Origin: JAEUNJ01 sp052035955
GTDB taxonomy: Bacteria > Pseudomonadota > Gammaproteobacteria > Burkholderiales > Rhodocyclaceae
Assembly (NCBI GenBank): GCA_052035955.1
Contig: JBPOHD010000097.1
Location: 46,320-110,319, forward strand
Direction: 5' to 3'
Length of the DNA stretch: 64,000 bases
Made by a program: the position numbers and the translations under genes. The notes beneath the pieces were generated by a model. The model made no database searches, was not told the origin of the DNA, and saw only the letters and a program-made list of their open reading frames with translations. Below are positions 1-9,091 of the stretch, piece after piece. Positions within the stretch are counted from its first letter, which is position 1; every line of letters starts with the position of its first letter.

Positions 1-135
1 GATTGGCATCACGCCTGATCCGGGGAGGCTCTGTACGGCGGTCGGTCGAGAGCTTGTGTACCTTCGAGGGCGCAGCCCGCATATGATGCCAGCACTCGCA
101 ATCGAACCAATGCCACAATTCACAGGGACTTGACG
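1..135. other. left window edge, no gene seen
   Basis: This stretch lies before the first supported start codon. No reading frame with recognisable protein features crosses the left edge. It may hold the promoter of the nuclease/ATPase pair that follows, but I see no convincing paired -35/-10 hexamers. Confidence 0.4.
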
Positions 136-1392
136 ATGAAATTCATTCACGCCGCCGACATCCATCTCGACAGTCCGCTCACTGGACTATCCGCATACGG
201 CGATGCGCCAGTCGATCTACTGCGGACCGCGACTCGTGACGCATTTGCGAACCTGGTCTCCGAAGCCATCGACGAGTCAGTGGACTTCGTCGTTATCGCG
301 GGAGACCTCTACGACGGCAACTGGAAGGACTACAACACCGGGATCTTCTTCTCGCGTGAAATGGGGCGTCTGAACGCTGCGGGTATCCCGGTCTATCTCA
401 TCTACGGAAACCATGATGCCGAGAGCGACACAACCAAGAAGCTCTCGTTGCCGACAAACGTGCATGCATTCGGCGCCAGCAAGCCGCAGACCTTTCGGAT
501 ACCCCAATTGAAGGTCGCGCTTCATGGCCAAAGCTTCAAGCACGCCGCGACGACCCACAACCTCGCCAGCGGCTACCCCGCCCCGGAACTGGGCTGGCTC
601 AACATCGGGGTTCTTCATACGGCGCTTGAGGGATACGCAGAACATTCAAGCTACGCGCCGTGTTCGATCGCCGAGCTTTCGGCGAAGGGCTACCAATACT
701 GGGCGCTTGGGCATGTCCACGAGTTTTCGGAACTTGCCAATGATCCCTGGATCGTCTTTCCCGGGAACCTTCAGGGGCGGCACATTCGTGAGACCGGCCC
801 GCGTGGTGCGGTCATGGTGGCCGCGGATGAAGACCGCATTCTGTCGGTCGAACGGATTTTCACCGACGTGTTGCGCTGGCATCGGCTCAACGTTGACGTT
901 TCATCGGCCGGGGATCTTGTCGAAACGGTGCGCCTTGTCGGGCAGTCGCTTGAGAGGCTAATTGACGAAACTCCGACTGCCAAACCACTGGCTGTCCGGG
1001 TCATCCTGTCCGGGCAAAGTGCCGCGCACGGAGATCTCTTTGGCGACGAGGCGCGGCTCCGAGCAGAGCTTCTGGGCTTGTCGGCATCACTTGCAGGCGA
1101 CCGAATCTGGATCGAGAAGGTCCGCCTGGAGACATCGCCAGCCATGGACGCTGAAATGATCCGGGCGCGCGCCGACGCAATCGCAGACCTCCAAGTGCTT
1201 CTCGATGCTGCTCCTATGGATCCCGTGCTTCTGGCATCTCTCTCCGAAGATCTTCGCACCCTCGTTGACCGTGCGCCACACGAGCTTTTCGATCTGTTGC
1301 CAGAACTCAGGGCCATTCGCAGCGGCGAATTCGGCCCCATGATTGCCTCAATCATTCCGGGCCTTGTTGCCCACCTCGTCAAAGCGAGCTGA
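136..1392 (+). CDS. SbcD/Mre11-like DNA repair metallophosphoesterase (YhaO family)
   Basis: Predicted Mn-dependent calcineurin-type nuclease that would act with the SMC-like ATPase encoded next to it. The family motifs are all visible: D8-x-H10 at the N-terminus, GD-x-x-D at 56-60, GNHD at 90-93 and GHVH at 192-195. The C-terminal ~180 residues form the capping region typical of YhaO/SbcD proteins. A TTG six bases upstream is also in frame, but the ATG at 136 is preferred because AGGG lies 8-11 bases before it. The stop is six bases from the next start, so the pair is almost certainly co-translated. Length (418 aa) fits the YhaO family. Codon use is less GC-biased than in genes right of 7 kb, suggesting acquisition. 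Function in DNA end processing is inferred from family; a role in defence is possible but unproven. Confidence 0.88.
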   Translation: MKFIHAADIHLDSPLTGLSAYGDAPVDLLRTATRDAFANLVSEAIDESVDFVVIAGDLYDGNWKDYNTGIFFSREMGRLNAAGIPVYLIYGNHDAESDTTKKLSLPTNVHAFGASKPQTFRIPQLKVALHGQSFKHAATTHNLASGYPAPELGWLNIGVLHTALEGYAEHSSYAPCSIAELSAKGYQYWALGHVHEFSELANDPWIVFPGNLQGRHIRETGPRGAVMVAADEDRILSVERIFTDVLRWHRLNVDVSSAGDLVETVRLVGQSLERLIDETPTAKPLAVRVILSGQSAAHGDLFGDEARLRAELLGLSASLAGDRIWIEKVRLETSPAMDAEMIRARADAIADLQVLLDAAPMDPVLLASLSEDLRTLVDRAPHELFDLLPELRAIRSGEFGPMIASIIPGLVAHLVKAS

Positions 1393-1398
1393 CCGACC

Positions 1399-4300
1399 AT
1401 GCGTATCGACCATCTTGATCTCACCCGCTACGGGAAATTCACCGCACTCCCGATCGCGATGCCACAGGCGAAGCATGACTTTCACCTGATCGTCGGACCG
1501 AATGAAGCTGGCAAGTCAACGATCCGCGATGCAATTCTCGACCTCCTGTTCGGGATTGAAACGCGGTCGTCTTACGATTTTCTGCACCCCAAAGCCGAGA
1601 TGTGCCTCGGCGCGAAGATCTCGCATGCAGGGTCAGCTCTCGAATTCCAGCGCCTGAAAAGGACAAAGTCGTCCTTGACCGACCCCAAGGGCGCAGCCCT
1701 CGCTGACAACGCGCTTGCCGCTTTCCTTGGAACCGCTGATCGCGCCTTTTTCGACCAGATGTTTGGGCTGGATCATGACCGATTGGTGACTGGCGGAAAC
1801 GAGATTCTCAAGGCGTCCAATGACATCGGTCGAATTCTCTTCCAGTCGGCAGCCGGTATCGGAAGTCTCGGCACGGTGCGCGACACCCTGGAAGAGGAGG
1901 CCGACAAGCTTTGGGCGCCCCGAAAATCCGGCGGCCGTGCATATTACATGGCGGCCGAGGATTTTGCTGCGGCTGAAGGCGCATTGAAGCGCGCAACTGT
2001 CAGGACCAAGGATTGGACCGGGGCGCGTGACAAGGTCCAGGCAGTCGAGCAATCGCTCGGCGAGGTCAAGGCGAAGTTCGAAGCGTTGGAAAGTGAGCGG
2101 GTACGCCTTGAACGAGTTCGTCGCGTGGCGCCGTCGCTGCGCGCCTATTCTGACAACTCCCAGAAATTGGCAGCCATGGGCGAAGTCATCGTCCTTCCCG
2201 AAAATGCGGCAAAACTGCTTGGCGACACGGAGTCCGATATTGCCGTGGCCAAAGCGCAGCAAGAAATCTCGCTCAAGCTGTCCGACGAGGCACGGGCAAA
2301 GCGAAACGCCATCTCGTTCAACGTCGATGTCATTCGAAATTCCGGCGCAATCGAGTCTCTCGCCGAACGGCGGCAGCAAACGAATTTTCACGAGCGCGAT
2401 ATCGGCAAACGCGAGCTGGAAATAGATGGTCTCTGGAAAGGCGTAGAGGCTGCCGTTCGACAACTCGGGTGGGCGCCCACGAACGAACATGAGCTTGAGG
2501 CGAAACTGCCTCCCTTGCCCGCCCGGCGCACCATCGCTGGTCTGATAAAGCAGCACGGTAGCTTGGAGCGAGCCCTGACGGCGGCTAGCGAGGCCGAGAG
2601 TGCCAAGCGACGCGAGATCGCAGACAACGAAAGTGAGCTCAAACGTCATTCGATCGTCGCGGTATCCCCCGAACTGCGGGCATCACTCGATGCCGCAGTG
2701 AGACTCGGCGACCACCTGACTGCGACCACGCGGGAGCGGAACAAGCTGGTCAAGGCGCAACGCGAGTTCCGCGCCGCCGAAGCCGGCCTGGGCGAATGGC
2801 GGCTTGATTTGGCATCACTGCGACGGCTCGTGCTCCCCGCGGCTGACGTTGCTCGAAAGCTGAGATCAGACCATGCGCAGTTGCAATTGGAACACGGCAA
2901 GTGGGATGCAAAGCGTGAGGACCTTGTTGGTCAGATTGCGACGCTGGGAATGGAGATAGACCAGTACAAGGCTTCCCAGCAGGCCGTCACGGCAGAGGAC
3001 CTGGCAACCGCCCGGCAGTCGCGAGATGGCTTGTGGACGACGATCAAGAACGGGGCGCGCTCACTAGCCGATGGGGCTAACGACTACGAGGCCCGTGTTC
3101 GCGAAACCGACGGGCTCTCGGACAAGCGCCATGACAAGGCGCAGGAAGCGGCCGAGCTTCAATCCCGGATCGACAATCTCGCCCGCCTGCAATTGAGTCT
3201 TGAAGACGCGGCGCAACGCCTCGCAAAGCTCCAGTCGCAAATCGCCAGCATCGAAGCCGACTGGCAATTGCGGGCGACAGCACTCGGATTTCCGAGCATG
3301 CCCCTCTTGGCTTTTGAGCAGTGGCAAACGGCCTTGCCGAAACTCGTTGCGGCCGCCGATGCAGTCGAACTTGCCGAAGCTGACGCTGCGCAGCTACAAG
3401 AGTCGTTTGGCGCGGCGAAGGCGAGGCTTCGTCTTGCGCTCGGCGCAGCCGCAGGACCGCTTGCACCAGATGCCGAGATCGACATTCTGGTTGCCACCGC
3501 GAATGCTTTCGTTGAAGCCGCCTCCGGTGCGACAGCGCGGAGGGAGGAGCTGAGTCGGCAGATCGGCAACGCCAGGACCGCGCTCACTGATCTTGCGCAA
3601 AATGCCGTCAAGGCAAGTTCCGAACTCGGCAAGTGGGTCGAATCTTGGGCGTTGACAACGACCCAGGCGGGGCTTGCTAATGTGGAGATTGCGGCTGCCG
3701 AAGGGGCGCTTGCCCTGTTTGACGACATCGATGACAAGCTGAAGTCCATCCGCGAGATTCGAAAGGCGCGGATCGAAATGATGCGTCGGGACCTCGAGGA
3801 TTTGGCTAGACAAGCCCACGCCCTCGTTGAATCCCTCGCGCCTGAACTGAACGGACGCAACCCGGCAGACATCTCCGTCGAACTCTCGGCGCGCCTCACC
3901 AAGGCGCGCGAGGAAAAGACCGAATCCGATCGCCTCGACGCGGAGGTGAAGCGATTCGAAAGTCAGATTGCCGACACGCAACAAAAGGTCGAAATAGCGC
4001 TTGCCCGGATCGCACCGCTGAATAAGTTGGCTGACACCGGAGATACCGACGCGCTGCGGGTACTGGTCGCCCGCTCCGACGAATTCAGGGATCTGAAGAG
4101 CGCGGCCGATGAGGGCAGGTTTGCCGCCGAAGCGAACGGTGACGGCCTGGCGATGACACAGTTGGCGGAAGAGGCCATCGGTGTCGACATCGCCCAAATC
4201 CCGGTACGCCTCGGCGAGATCAGTCGCGATCTGGCCGAAGCCCGCGACATCCAGGCGGAACTCTCCGCGAATCTGGCTACCGCAACCGCCGAACTGGGAA

Positions 4301-4854
4301 GGATTTCCGGAAGCGACGATGCTGCACGTGCGGAATCGGCGCGCCAGGACGCACTTTCGCGAATGGGTGACGCCGCCGAGCGCTTCATCAAGGTGCACAT
4401 CGCCGGCAAGCTTCTTCGCTGGGCCATCGACCGATTCCGTGAGACCAAGCAAGGTCCCATGCTCACCCGTGCCAGCGAGATTTTCTCGGGTTTGACGCTT
4501 GGATCGTTTTCGAAGCTCGTCGTGGATTTCGAATCTGACCCGCCGCGGCTTGACGGTCTTCGTCCCAGCGGACGGACGGTGGGTATCACCGGCATGAGTG
4601 ATGGCACGCGTGACCAGCTCTATCTAGCCCTACGCCTGGCCGCGCTCGAAATGCACATGGGTCAGGGGCACGCGCTGCCCTTCATCGCCGACGATTTGTT
4701 CATCAACTACGACGATGAGCGGTCACGTGCCGGGCTGGAGGCGCTGGCGAGGCTTTCGGAGGTGACGCAGGTGATTTTTCTGAGTCACCACAGGCACCTT
4801 CTGCCGGCCGTGAAGGCAACATTCGGAAACGCCGCGAATATCATCGAACTGTAG
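1399..4854 (+). CDS. YhaN-like SMC/AAA ATPase (Rad50/SbcC-type)
   Basis: Large ATPase (1151 aa) that should pair with the upstream phosphoesterase in an Mre11–Rad50-like complex. Walker A is GPNEAGKST at residues 33-41. A long central region (~180-1000) is rich in Ala, Glu, Arg and Leu and looks like coiled coil. Near the C-terminus there is an ABC-type signature region around residue 1065 (GMSDGTRDQ) and a Walker B around residue 1094 (FIADDLF), followed by an SHH-containing switch segment. I do not see a clear zinc-hook CxxC in the coil, which distinguishes it from canonical SbcC/Rad50. It is longer than Bacillus YhaN (about 960 aa). The six-base spacing to the upstream gene indicates one operon. 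DNA substrate and biological role are inference. Confidence 0.85.
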   Translation: MRIDHLDLTRYGKFTALPIAMPQAKHDFHLIVGPNEAGKSTIRDAILDLLFGIETRSSYDFLHPKAEMCLGAKISHAGSALEFQRLKRTKSSLTDPKGAALADNALAAFLGTADRAFFDQMFGLDHDRLVTGGNEILKASNDIGRILFQSAAGIGSLGTVRDTLEEEADKLWAPRKSGGRAYYMAAEDFAAAEGALKRATVRTKDWTGARDKVQAVEQSLGEVKAKFEALESERVRLERVRRVAPSLRAYSDNSQKLAAMGEVIVLPENAAKLLGDTESDIAVAKAQQEISLKLSDEARAKRNAISFNVDVIRNSGAIESLAERRQQTNFHERDIGKRELEIDGLWKGVEAAVRQLGWAPTNEHELEAKLPPLPARRTIAGLIKQHGSLERALTAASEAESAKRREIADNESELKRHSIVAVSPELRASLDAAVRLGDHLTATTRERNKLVKAQREFRAAEAGLGEWRLDLASLRRLVLPAADVARKLRSDHAQLQLEHGKWDAKREDLVGQIATLGMEIDQYKASQQAVTAEDLATARQSRDGLWTTIKNGARSLADGANDYEARVRETDGLSDKRHDKAQEAAELQSRIDNLARLQLSLEDAAQRLAKLQSQIASIEADWQLRATALGFPSMPLLAFEQWQTALPKLVAAADAVELAEADAAQLQESFGAAKARLRLALGAAAGPLAPDAEIDILVATANAFVEAASGATARREELSRQIGNARTALTDLAQNAVKASSELGKWVESWALTTTQAGLANVEIAAAEGALALFDDIDDKLKSIREIRKARIEMMRRDLEDLARQAHALVESLAPELNGRNPADISVELSARLTKAREEKTESDRLDAEVKRFESQIADTQQKVEIALARIAPLNKLADTGDTDALRVLVARSDEFRDLKSAADEGRFAAEANGDGLAMTQLAEEAIGVDIAQIPVRLGEISRDLAEARDIQAELSANLATATAELGRISGSDDAARAESARQDALSRMGDAAERFIKVHIAGKLLRWAIDRFRETKQGPMLTRASEIFSGLTLGSFSKLVVDFESDPPRLDGLRPSGRTVGITGMSDGTRDQLYLALRLAALEMHMGQGHALPFIADDLFINYDDERSRAGLEALARLSEVTQVIFLSHHRHLLPAVKATFGNAANIIEL

Positions 4855-5121
4855 TCGCATGGGTATCAAAGACCCTCGGAATGCGCCTTCGCACAAACCT
4901 CAACAGGTACCATGCCAAACACACCGCATTCAATTGTGCCAAAGAGCCTATACACGCCACTGAAACCCGCGCTGAGCGCGGGCATCGCACATAACGCAGA
5001 GTCGTGGTATGACAATTAAGCACTGGAGTACAGAATCCCCCGTGATCAACATGATAGATATTCCGCGGCGCGCGGAAGCTTTTGCTCACTGAAATCCTTC
5101 TTACTTTTCGCGGAACAGCTC
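4855..5121. other. spacer with two perfect GC-rich palindromes
   Basis: The 267-base gap after the ATPase gene holds two inverted repeats: 4966-4982 (8-base arms, one-base centre) and 5061-5077 (arms TTCCGCG/CGCGGAA with a three-base centre). The second is followed by GCTTTTG, so it could be a modest intrinsic terminator for the upstream pair or an operator/attenuator for the next gene. No coding frame is convincing here. Confidence 0.4.
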
Positions 5122-6261
5122 ATGACTGACATCACCTCCTACGAAAAACTTGAAGCCCTCGGGCGCATTCGACTGTCGCGCAGCTTCTTCATGCGGGACT
5201 TCCTCCATAGTGAGATCGCCAACTGGTACGGCTTGAAAAACGTGCCGGACGTTTCTGACCAGGCGGTTAAGGTCGGCCGCTGCTTGTGCGAGCAGTTACT
5301 TGAACCGATCCAAGAAACGTTTGGGCGAATTCATATTCGCTCTGGCTACCGATCACCAGAACTGAATCGGTTTGGCAACGAAAACAAGCTGAATTGCGCG
5401 AGCAACGAGGCAAACTACGCTCATCACATATGGGACTATCAGGACGCAGACGGCATGCGCGGAGCAACGGCTTGCATTGTCGTTCCTTGGCTTGTCGATC
5501 ACCTCGAACGAGGTGGTTCATGGACTGACATGGCATGGTGGATTCACGATCATCTGCCTTACAGTAGTCTCTATTTCTTTCCGAAGCTCGCTGCCTTCAA
5601 CATCAATTGGCACGAAGCCCCTATCCGTCGGATCGACAGTTATGCGCCCCCGAAGGGTTGTCTGACCCGTCCCGGAATGGCGAACCATGCCGGGACACAC
5701 GCCGACCAATACCAAGGCTTTCCGCGATTCCGTAGGCCGGTTGTTTTCAGCAGTCGCGCTGAGACCACCCCCACGGCAAGCCCCCCACTGTCGCCTCAGG
5801 TACGATCAGAACAATTACACGGGGAGAAGTCTGCCAGACAGGAGCTCAAGAGCGCACCGCCAAGTGTTACCGCCCCCGCCGCGTCCTTAGCGCCAACAGT
5901 GCCCAAGGTCGACGTCGTCGTTCTCAAATCCCAAATGGGTGGCGGAATCAACTATCGCGCCATCCACACCAAGAACTCATGGCGAAAGGTAGGCACCCAT
6001 AAGTCGCTTGAGGCGGCAGTCAACGGCCGAGATGGAGCTGCGGGACTGTTCGCACGGAAAGTTCGAATCGACTACCAAAAGCATGGCGATCCGCTCTACG
6101 TTTTGGTCTGGGAAGATGGAGCATCGAGTGGATACGTCGTAAAGCCTGCACCTGGCACCGAGTCCGGAATTCAAATCGCTTCGGTTCCGATTGCGGAGCT
6201 GAGGCGCTTTGAGGACACCGCATGTGCCAGCGGGCGCGAACTGGAAACGTACTTTAAATAG
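5122..6261 (+). CDS. M15 peptidase-like protein with C-terminal domain of unknown function
   Basis: 379 aa. The N-terminal ~180 residues resemble M15-type D,D-peptidases: an RSGYRSPELN motif at 73-82, a His/Asp-rich stretch (H101, H102, D108, D110, then GA-x-A-x-IVVP) and a late NWH at 162-164 that would supply the third zinc ligand. A Pro/Ala/Ser-rich linker (~205-265) leads to a C-terminal domain (~270-379) that I do not recognise. There is no signal peptide, so the protein would be cytosolic unless exported another way. That is odd for a peptidoglycan peptidase and leaves open that the fold serves another role. It sits 267 bases after the YhaO/YhaN-like pair on the same strand, in the same lower-GC block. 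No strong Shine-Dalgarno is visible. Substrate unknown. Confidence 0.7.
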   Translation: MTDITSYEKLEALGRIRLSRSFFMRDFLHSEIANWYGLKNVPDVSDQAVKVGRCLCEQLLEPIQETFGRIHIRSGYRSPELNRFGNENKLNCASNEANYAHHIWDYQDADGMRGATACIVVPWLVDHLERGGSWTDMAWWIHDHLPYSSLYFFPKLAAFNINWHEAPIRRIDSYAPPKGCLTRPGMANHAGTHADQYQGFPRFRRPVVFSSRAETTPTASPPLSPQVRSEQLHGEKSARQELKSAPPSVTAPAASLAPTVPKVDVVVLKSQMGGGINYRAIHTKNSWRKVGTHKSLEAAVNGRDGAAGLFARKVRIDYQKHGDPLYVLVWEDGASSGYVVKPAPGTESGIQIASVPIAELRRFEDTACASGRELETYFK

Positions 6262-6587
6262 GGAGTCTGATGGCTGCGCTCTGGCATATCGATTCCCGGT
6301 TGTGCTTTTCGAATTGGCCGTCGGGAGCGATCTGGCTAACGAGGCTTGCCCTGAGGATCATTAATCCGGAAGAATCTGCCTCAACCCATGGTGCGCGAGA
6401 TCCCGGCACTGGGGCGCGGCAAAATCGGCTCATTTCCCAGACCGTGATTGCCACGAACCGAACGTGATTCACACTTCGGTCGAGCAGGTTCGCGAGTGAC
6501 TTGCCGTCCGAAACGACGCCGAGTGCATCCGCAAGCGCGTTCCCCTGGCCTGGAAATACAATATTTGTCGCTTGGATTTCTTTAGGT
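6254..6587 (-). pseudogene. possible decayed or unrecognised reading frame
   Basis: A minus-strand frame is open from the TGA just right of 6585 to the stop at 6254 (about 107 codons) with natural-looking codon choice. The only standard start is a GTG at 6472, which would cut off about a third of the frame. I do not recognise the product and see no ribosome binding site. It overlaps an equally weak plus-strand frame (6270-6467, starting 9 bases after the preceding stop, 65 aa). Either may be a gene remnant; neither is safely a gene. Confidence 0.2.
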
Positions 6588-7011
6588 CAGTTTCAACTCA
6601 ATAGAGATTACAGGTGTTAGGGGCATCCATACGATTACGGACATTGAACGTCCGCAATGGAGCATCTGCCACTTCCGTTTTCGGGCACGTAGCGGTCGCT
6701 CGGTTGAGGCGGGGCCAACGGCAACTCAGGCCGAGTGCCATACGGCAGGTATCGAAGATGAATGGTCCCTTGAATGTCCTCACCTGAAGAAGTGCGGTCG
6801 ACCGTTTCTGGCCGTTAAGGTTGCTGCTGCTGCGCTTAAGTTCCACCAGGTTGCGAGCGAAACAGCGCTTCTGGATCTTGACGACATCGAAGGCTTCGAC
6901 AACTTCGTCGAATACAAGGAAGGCGAATTCTTGTTTGTTGCTGGCCGACGCTGTGCCGCCTGTGTGCCAAATGAAAAGCCCCTGAAGGCGCGAAAACCTG
7001 CAGGGGCTTGA
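6586..7011 (+). pseudogene. open frame without a start codon, likely gene remnant
   Basis: From the TAG at 6583-6585 to a TGA at 7009-7011 the plus strand is open for about 141 codons, with codon use like a coding sequence and a plausible protein composition (several Cys, acidic C-terminal half). There is no ATG, GTG or TTG in the first half; only ATA/ATT codons could serve. Its last ~12 codons run into the tRNA terminator hairpin. The most likely reading is the tail of a gene whose front was lost when the accessory segment was formed or rearranged next to the tRNA. Confidence 0.3.
6974..7009 (-). terminator. intrinsic terminator of the tRNA-Met gene
   Basis: Inverted repeat AAGCCCCTG / CAGGGGCTT with a loop of about 16 bases, read on the minus strand and ending in TTTT at 6974-6977. 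It begins nine bases past the tRNA CCA end. Confidence 0.8.
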
Positions 7012-7017
7012 TATTGC

Positions 7018-7094
7018 TGGTGGTGATGGGGGGACTTGAACCCTCGACCTACGGATTATGAATCCGTCGCTCTAACCGGCTGAGCTACATCACC
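7018..7094 (-). tRNA. tRNA-Met (CAT anticodon), elongator type
   Basis: A complete cloverleaf is readable on the minus strand. The 7-bp acceptor stem pairs 7088-7094 with 7022-7028, A73 is at 7021 and CCA is encoded at 7018-7020. The anticodon loop reads TTCATAA flanked by CGGAT/ATCCG, and the TTCAAGT T-loop is present. The first base pair is normal G-C, not the mismatched C1-A72 of initiator tRNA, so this is elongator tRNA-Met. A tRNA-Ile2 with lysidine-modified CAT cannot be excluded by eye. A strong promoter and a terminator frame it as a single-gene transcript. The 3' end faces the lower-GC accessory segment. Confidence 0.93.
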
Positions 7095-7106
7095 GAAAGG
7101 GGCGGG

Positions 7107-7136
7107 ATTATCCTCGCTGGCGGCTCGCCTTGTCAA
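7107..7136 (-). promoter_or_regulatory. sigma-70 promoter of tRNA-Met
   Basis: On the minus strand TTGACA (7131-7136) and GATAAT (7107-7112) are separated by 18 bases, with the expected start a few bases before the tRNA 5' end at 7094. The -35 is a perfect consensus and the -10 matches five of six. Confidence 0.8.
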
Positions 7137-7166
7137 GGCGGCGGGGGTCGGCGACAATCGCGCCCC

Positions 7167-8321
7167 ATGCGCTTCGATATCGCGATCATCGGCGGCGGGC
7201 TGGCCGGCCTGGCCCTGGCCGTCGCCCTGCGTTCCACCCGCCTCTCCGTGGCCCTGGTCGAGGGACGCCGGCCGCACAGGCCGGAGGGCTGGGACGCCCG
7301 CGTCTACGCCATCAGCCCGTCGAGCGCCGCCTTCCTCTCCGGCCTGGGGATCTGGGAGCGGCTGGATTCCGGACGGATGGAACGGGTCGCCGCCATGGAG
7401 ATCTTCGGCGACGCGGGCGGGCGGCTCGATTTTTCCGCCTACGCGACGGGGGTCGGCGAGCTGGCCTGGATCCTCGAGGGCAGCCTGATGCAGATGGAGC
7501 TCTGGGAGACGGCGACCCGCCAGGCCAACCTGCAGGTGCTCTGTCCGGCGACGCCCGTGGGCCTGGAGATCCGCCCGTCGGAGGCGCGCATCGAACTCGA
7601 CGACGGCCAGGTGCTGGAAGCGGCCCTGGTGGTCGGCGCCGACGGGGCTGATTCCTGGACCCGCCAGGCGGCCGGCATCCAGGTCGGTTTCCATCCCTAT
7701 CGGCAACTGGGCGTGGTGGCCAATTTCGACTGCGAGCGGGACCACCAGGGGACGGCCTGCCAGTGGTTCCGCGAGGACGGCGTGCTGGCCTGGCTGCCGC
7801 TGCCAGGGAAGCGCCTCTCGATGGTCTGGTCGGCCCCGGAGGACCTGGGGCGGGAACTGGTGGCCCTGCCAACGGAGGAATTGTGTGCCCGGGTGGCGGC
7901 GGCGGGAGGCCATCGCCTGGGGGCCTTGCAGACCATCACGCCGGCCGCGGGTTTCCCGCTGCGCCTGATGCGGGCGCCCCGCTGCGTGGGGCCGCGCCTG
8001 GCGCTGGTGGGCGATGCGGCCCATGCGATCCACCCCTTGTCCGGCCACGGCATCAACCTCGGCTTCCAGGACGTGCGGGTCCTGGGCGAGGTGCTGGCCG
8101 GCAAGCCGGCCCACGTGGATGCGGGCGATGAGCGGTGGTTGCGCCAATACGAGCGGGCCCGGGCCGAGGAAGTGGTCGCCCTACAATCGGTGACGCACGG
8201 TCTGCATCGATTGTTCGCGCCTCGGCATCCGGCCCTGTCCCTGCTTCGCAATACCGGACTGAACCTGACCAACCGTCTGCCGGTCCTACGAGATGCCCTG
8301 GTGCGGTACGCGCTGGGTTGA
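7167..8321 (+). CDS. ubiH: UbiH/UbiF-family FAD-dependent hydroxylase (ubiquinone biosynthesis)
   Basis: 384-aa flavoprotein monooxygenase. It has the N-terminal dinucleotide-binding GGGLAG (residues 9-14) and the second FAD motif VGDAAHAIHP near 280, followed by GHGINLG. This is the signature of the UbiH/UbiF/VisC hydroxylases, which add ring hydroxyls to octaprenylphenol intermediates of ubiquinone. Which ring position it hydroxylates cannot be told from sequence alone, so the symbol is a family label. The start ATG lies between the tRNA promoter and the coding sequence with no strong Shine-Dalgarno. dsbC follows after 23 bases on the same strand, an arrangement I recall from other betaproteobacteria. 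Confidence 0.85.
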   Translation: MRFDIAIIGGGLAGLALAVALRSTRLSVALVEGRRPHRPEGWDARVYAISPSSAAFLSGLGIWERLDSGRMERVAAMEIFGDAGGRLDFSAYATGVGELAWILEGSLMQMELWETATRQANLQVLCPATPVGLEIRPSEARIELDDGQVLEAALVVGADGADSWTRQAAGIQVGFHPYRQLGVVANFDCERDHQGTACQWFREDGVLAWLPLPGKRLSMVWSAPEDLGRELVALPTEELCARVAAAGGHRLGALQTITPAAGFPLRLMRAPRCVGPRLALVGDAAHAIHPLSGHGINLGFQDVRVLGEVLAGKPAHVDAGDERWLRQYERARAEEVVALQSVTHGLHRLFAPRHPALSLLRNTGLNLTNRLPVLRDALVRYALG

Positions 8322-8344
8322 CCTACAACTTCCTGGAGCCTTTC

Positions 8345-9091
8345 ATGTCCGCCTTGCGTAACCCCCGCCGCCTCGCCCTCGCCTGCCTCGTCGGCTTTCC
8401 CCTCCTGACTTCCGCCGCCCTGGCGGCCGACGATGCCGACGTCAAGAAGACGCTCGAGCCGGTCCTGCAGCAATTGTTCGGCCCAAGCCTGAAGGTCGAC
8501 GGCGTGCGCAAGGCCGGCATGCTGGGCCTGTACGAGATCCAGATCGGCGGCGAGATCCTCTATGCGGACGAGAAGGGCAGCTACCTGATCCGCGGCGAGA
8601 TCCTCGACGTCAAGGCGAAGAAGAACGTGACCGAGGAGAGGAAGAACAAGCTGGCCCAGATCAAGTTCTCCGACCTGCCCCTGGACCTGGCGTTGAAGAC
8701 CGTGCGCGGCAGCGGCAAGCGGGTGTTCGCCACCTTCGAGGACCCGAATTGCGGCTACTGCAAGAAGCTGGCGAAGGACATGGGGGGCATGACGGACTTC
8801 ACCATGTACACCTTCCTGCTGCCCATCCTCGGCGGCGACTCGCCGGAGAAGACGAAGGCCATCTGGTGCGCCCAGGACAAGTCGAAGGCCTGGATGGACT
8901 GGATGGTGAACAACACCGCGCCGGCCGCCGCCGGCGCCAATTGCAGCGTTCCCATGGACAAGCTGATGGCCCTGGGCCAGAAGCTCAACGTCCGCGGCAC
9001 GCCGACCATATTCCTGTCCGATGGCAGCCGCATCCCCGGCGCCGTTCCGGCCGCTCAGCTGGAACAGGCCCTCAACCAGGTCGGCAAGTAA
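8345..9091 (+). CDS. dsbC: thiol:disulfide interchange protein DsbC
   Basis: 248-aa periplasmic disulfide isomerase. A signal peptide (Arg-rich start, hydrophobic core, cleavage near LAA-DD at ~28) precedes the N-terminal dimerisation domain. The thioredoxin-fold domain carries the active site CGYC at 136-139. A second cysteine pair (IWC… NCS) and the cis-Pro loop (GTPT) are also present, all typical of DsbC. An upstream in-frame extension exists but the ATG at 8345 gives a proper signal peptide. It probably shares a transcript with the upstream hydroxylase. Confidence 0.93.
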   Translation: MSALRNPRRLALACLVGFPLLTSAALAADDADVKKTLEPVLQQLFGPSLKVDGVRKAGMLGLYEIQIGGEILYADEKGSYLIRGEILDVKAKKNVTEERKNKLAQIKFSDLPLDLALKTVRGSGKRVFATFEDPNCGYCKKLAKDMGGMTDFTMYTFLLPILGGDSPEKTKAIWCAQDKSKAWMDWMVNNTAPAAAGANCSVPMDKLMALGQKLNVRGTPTIFLSDGSRIPGAVPAAQLEQALNQVGK

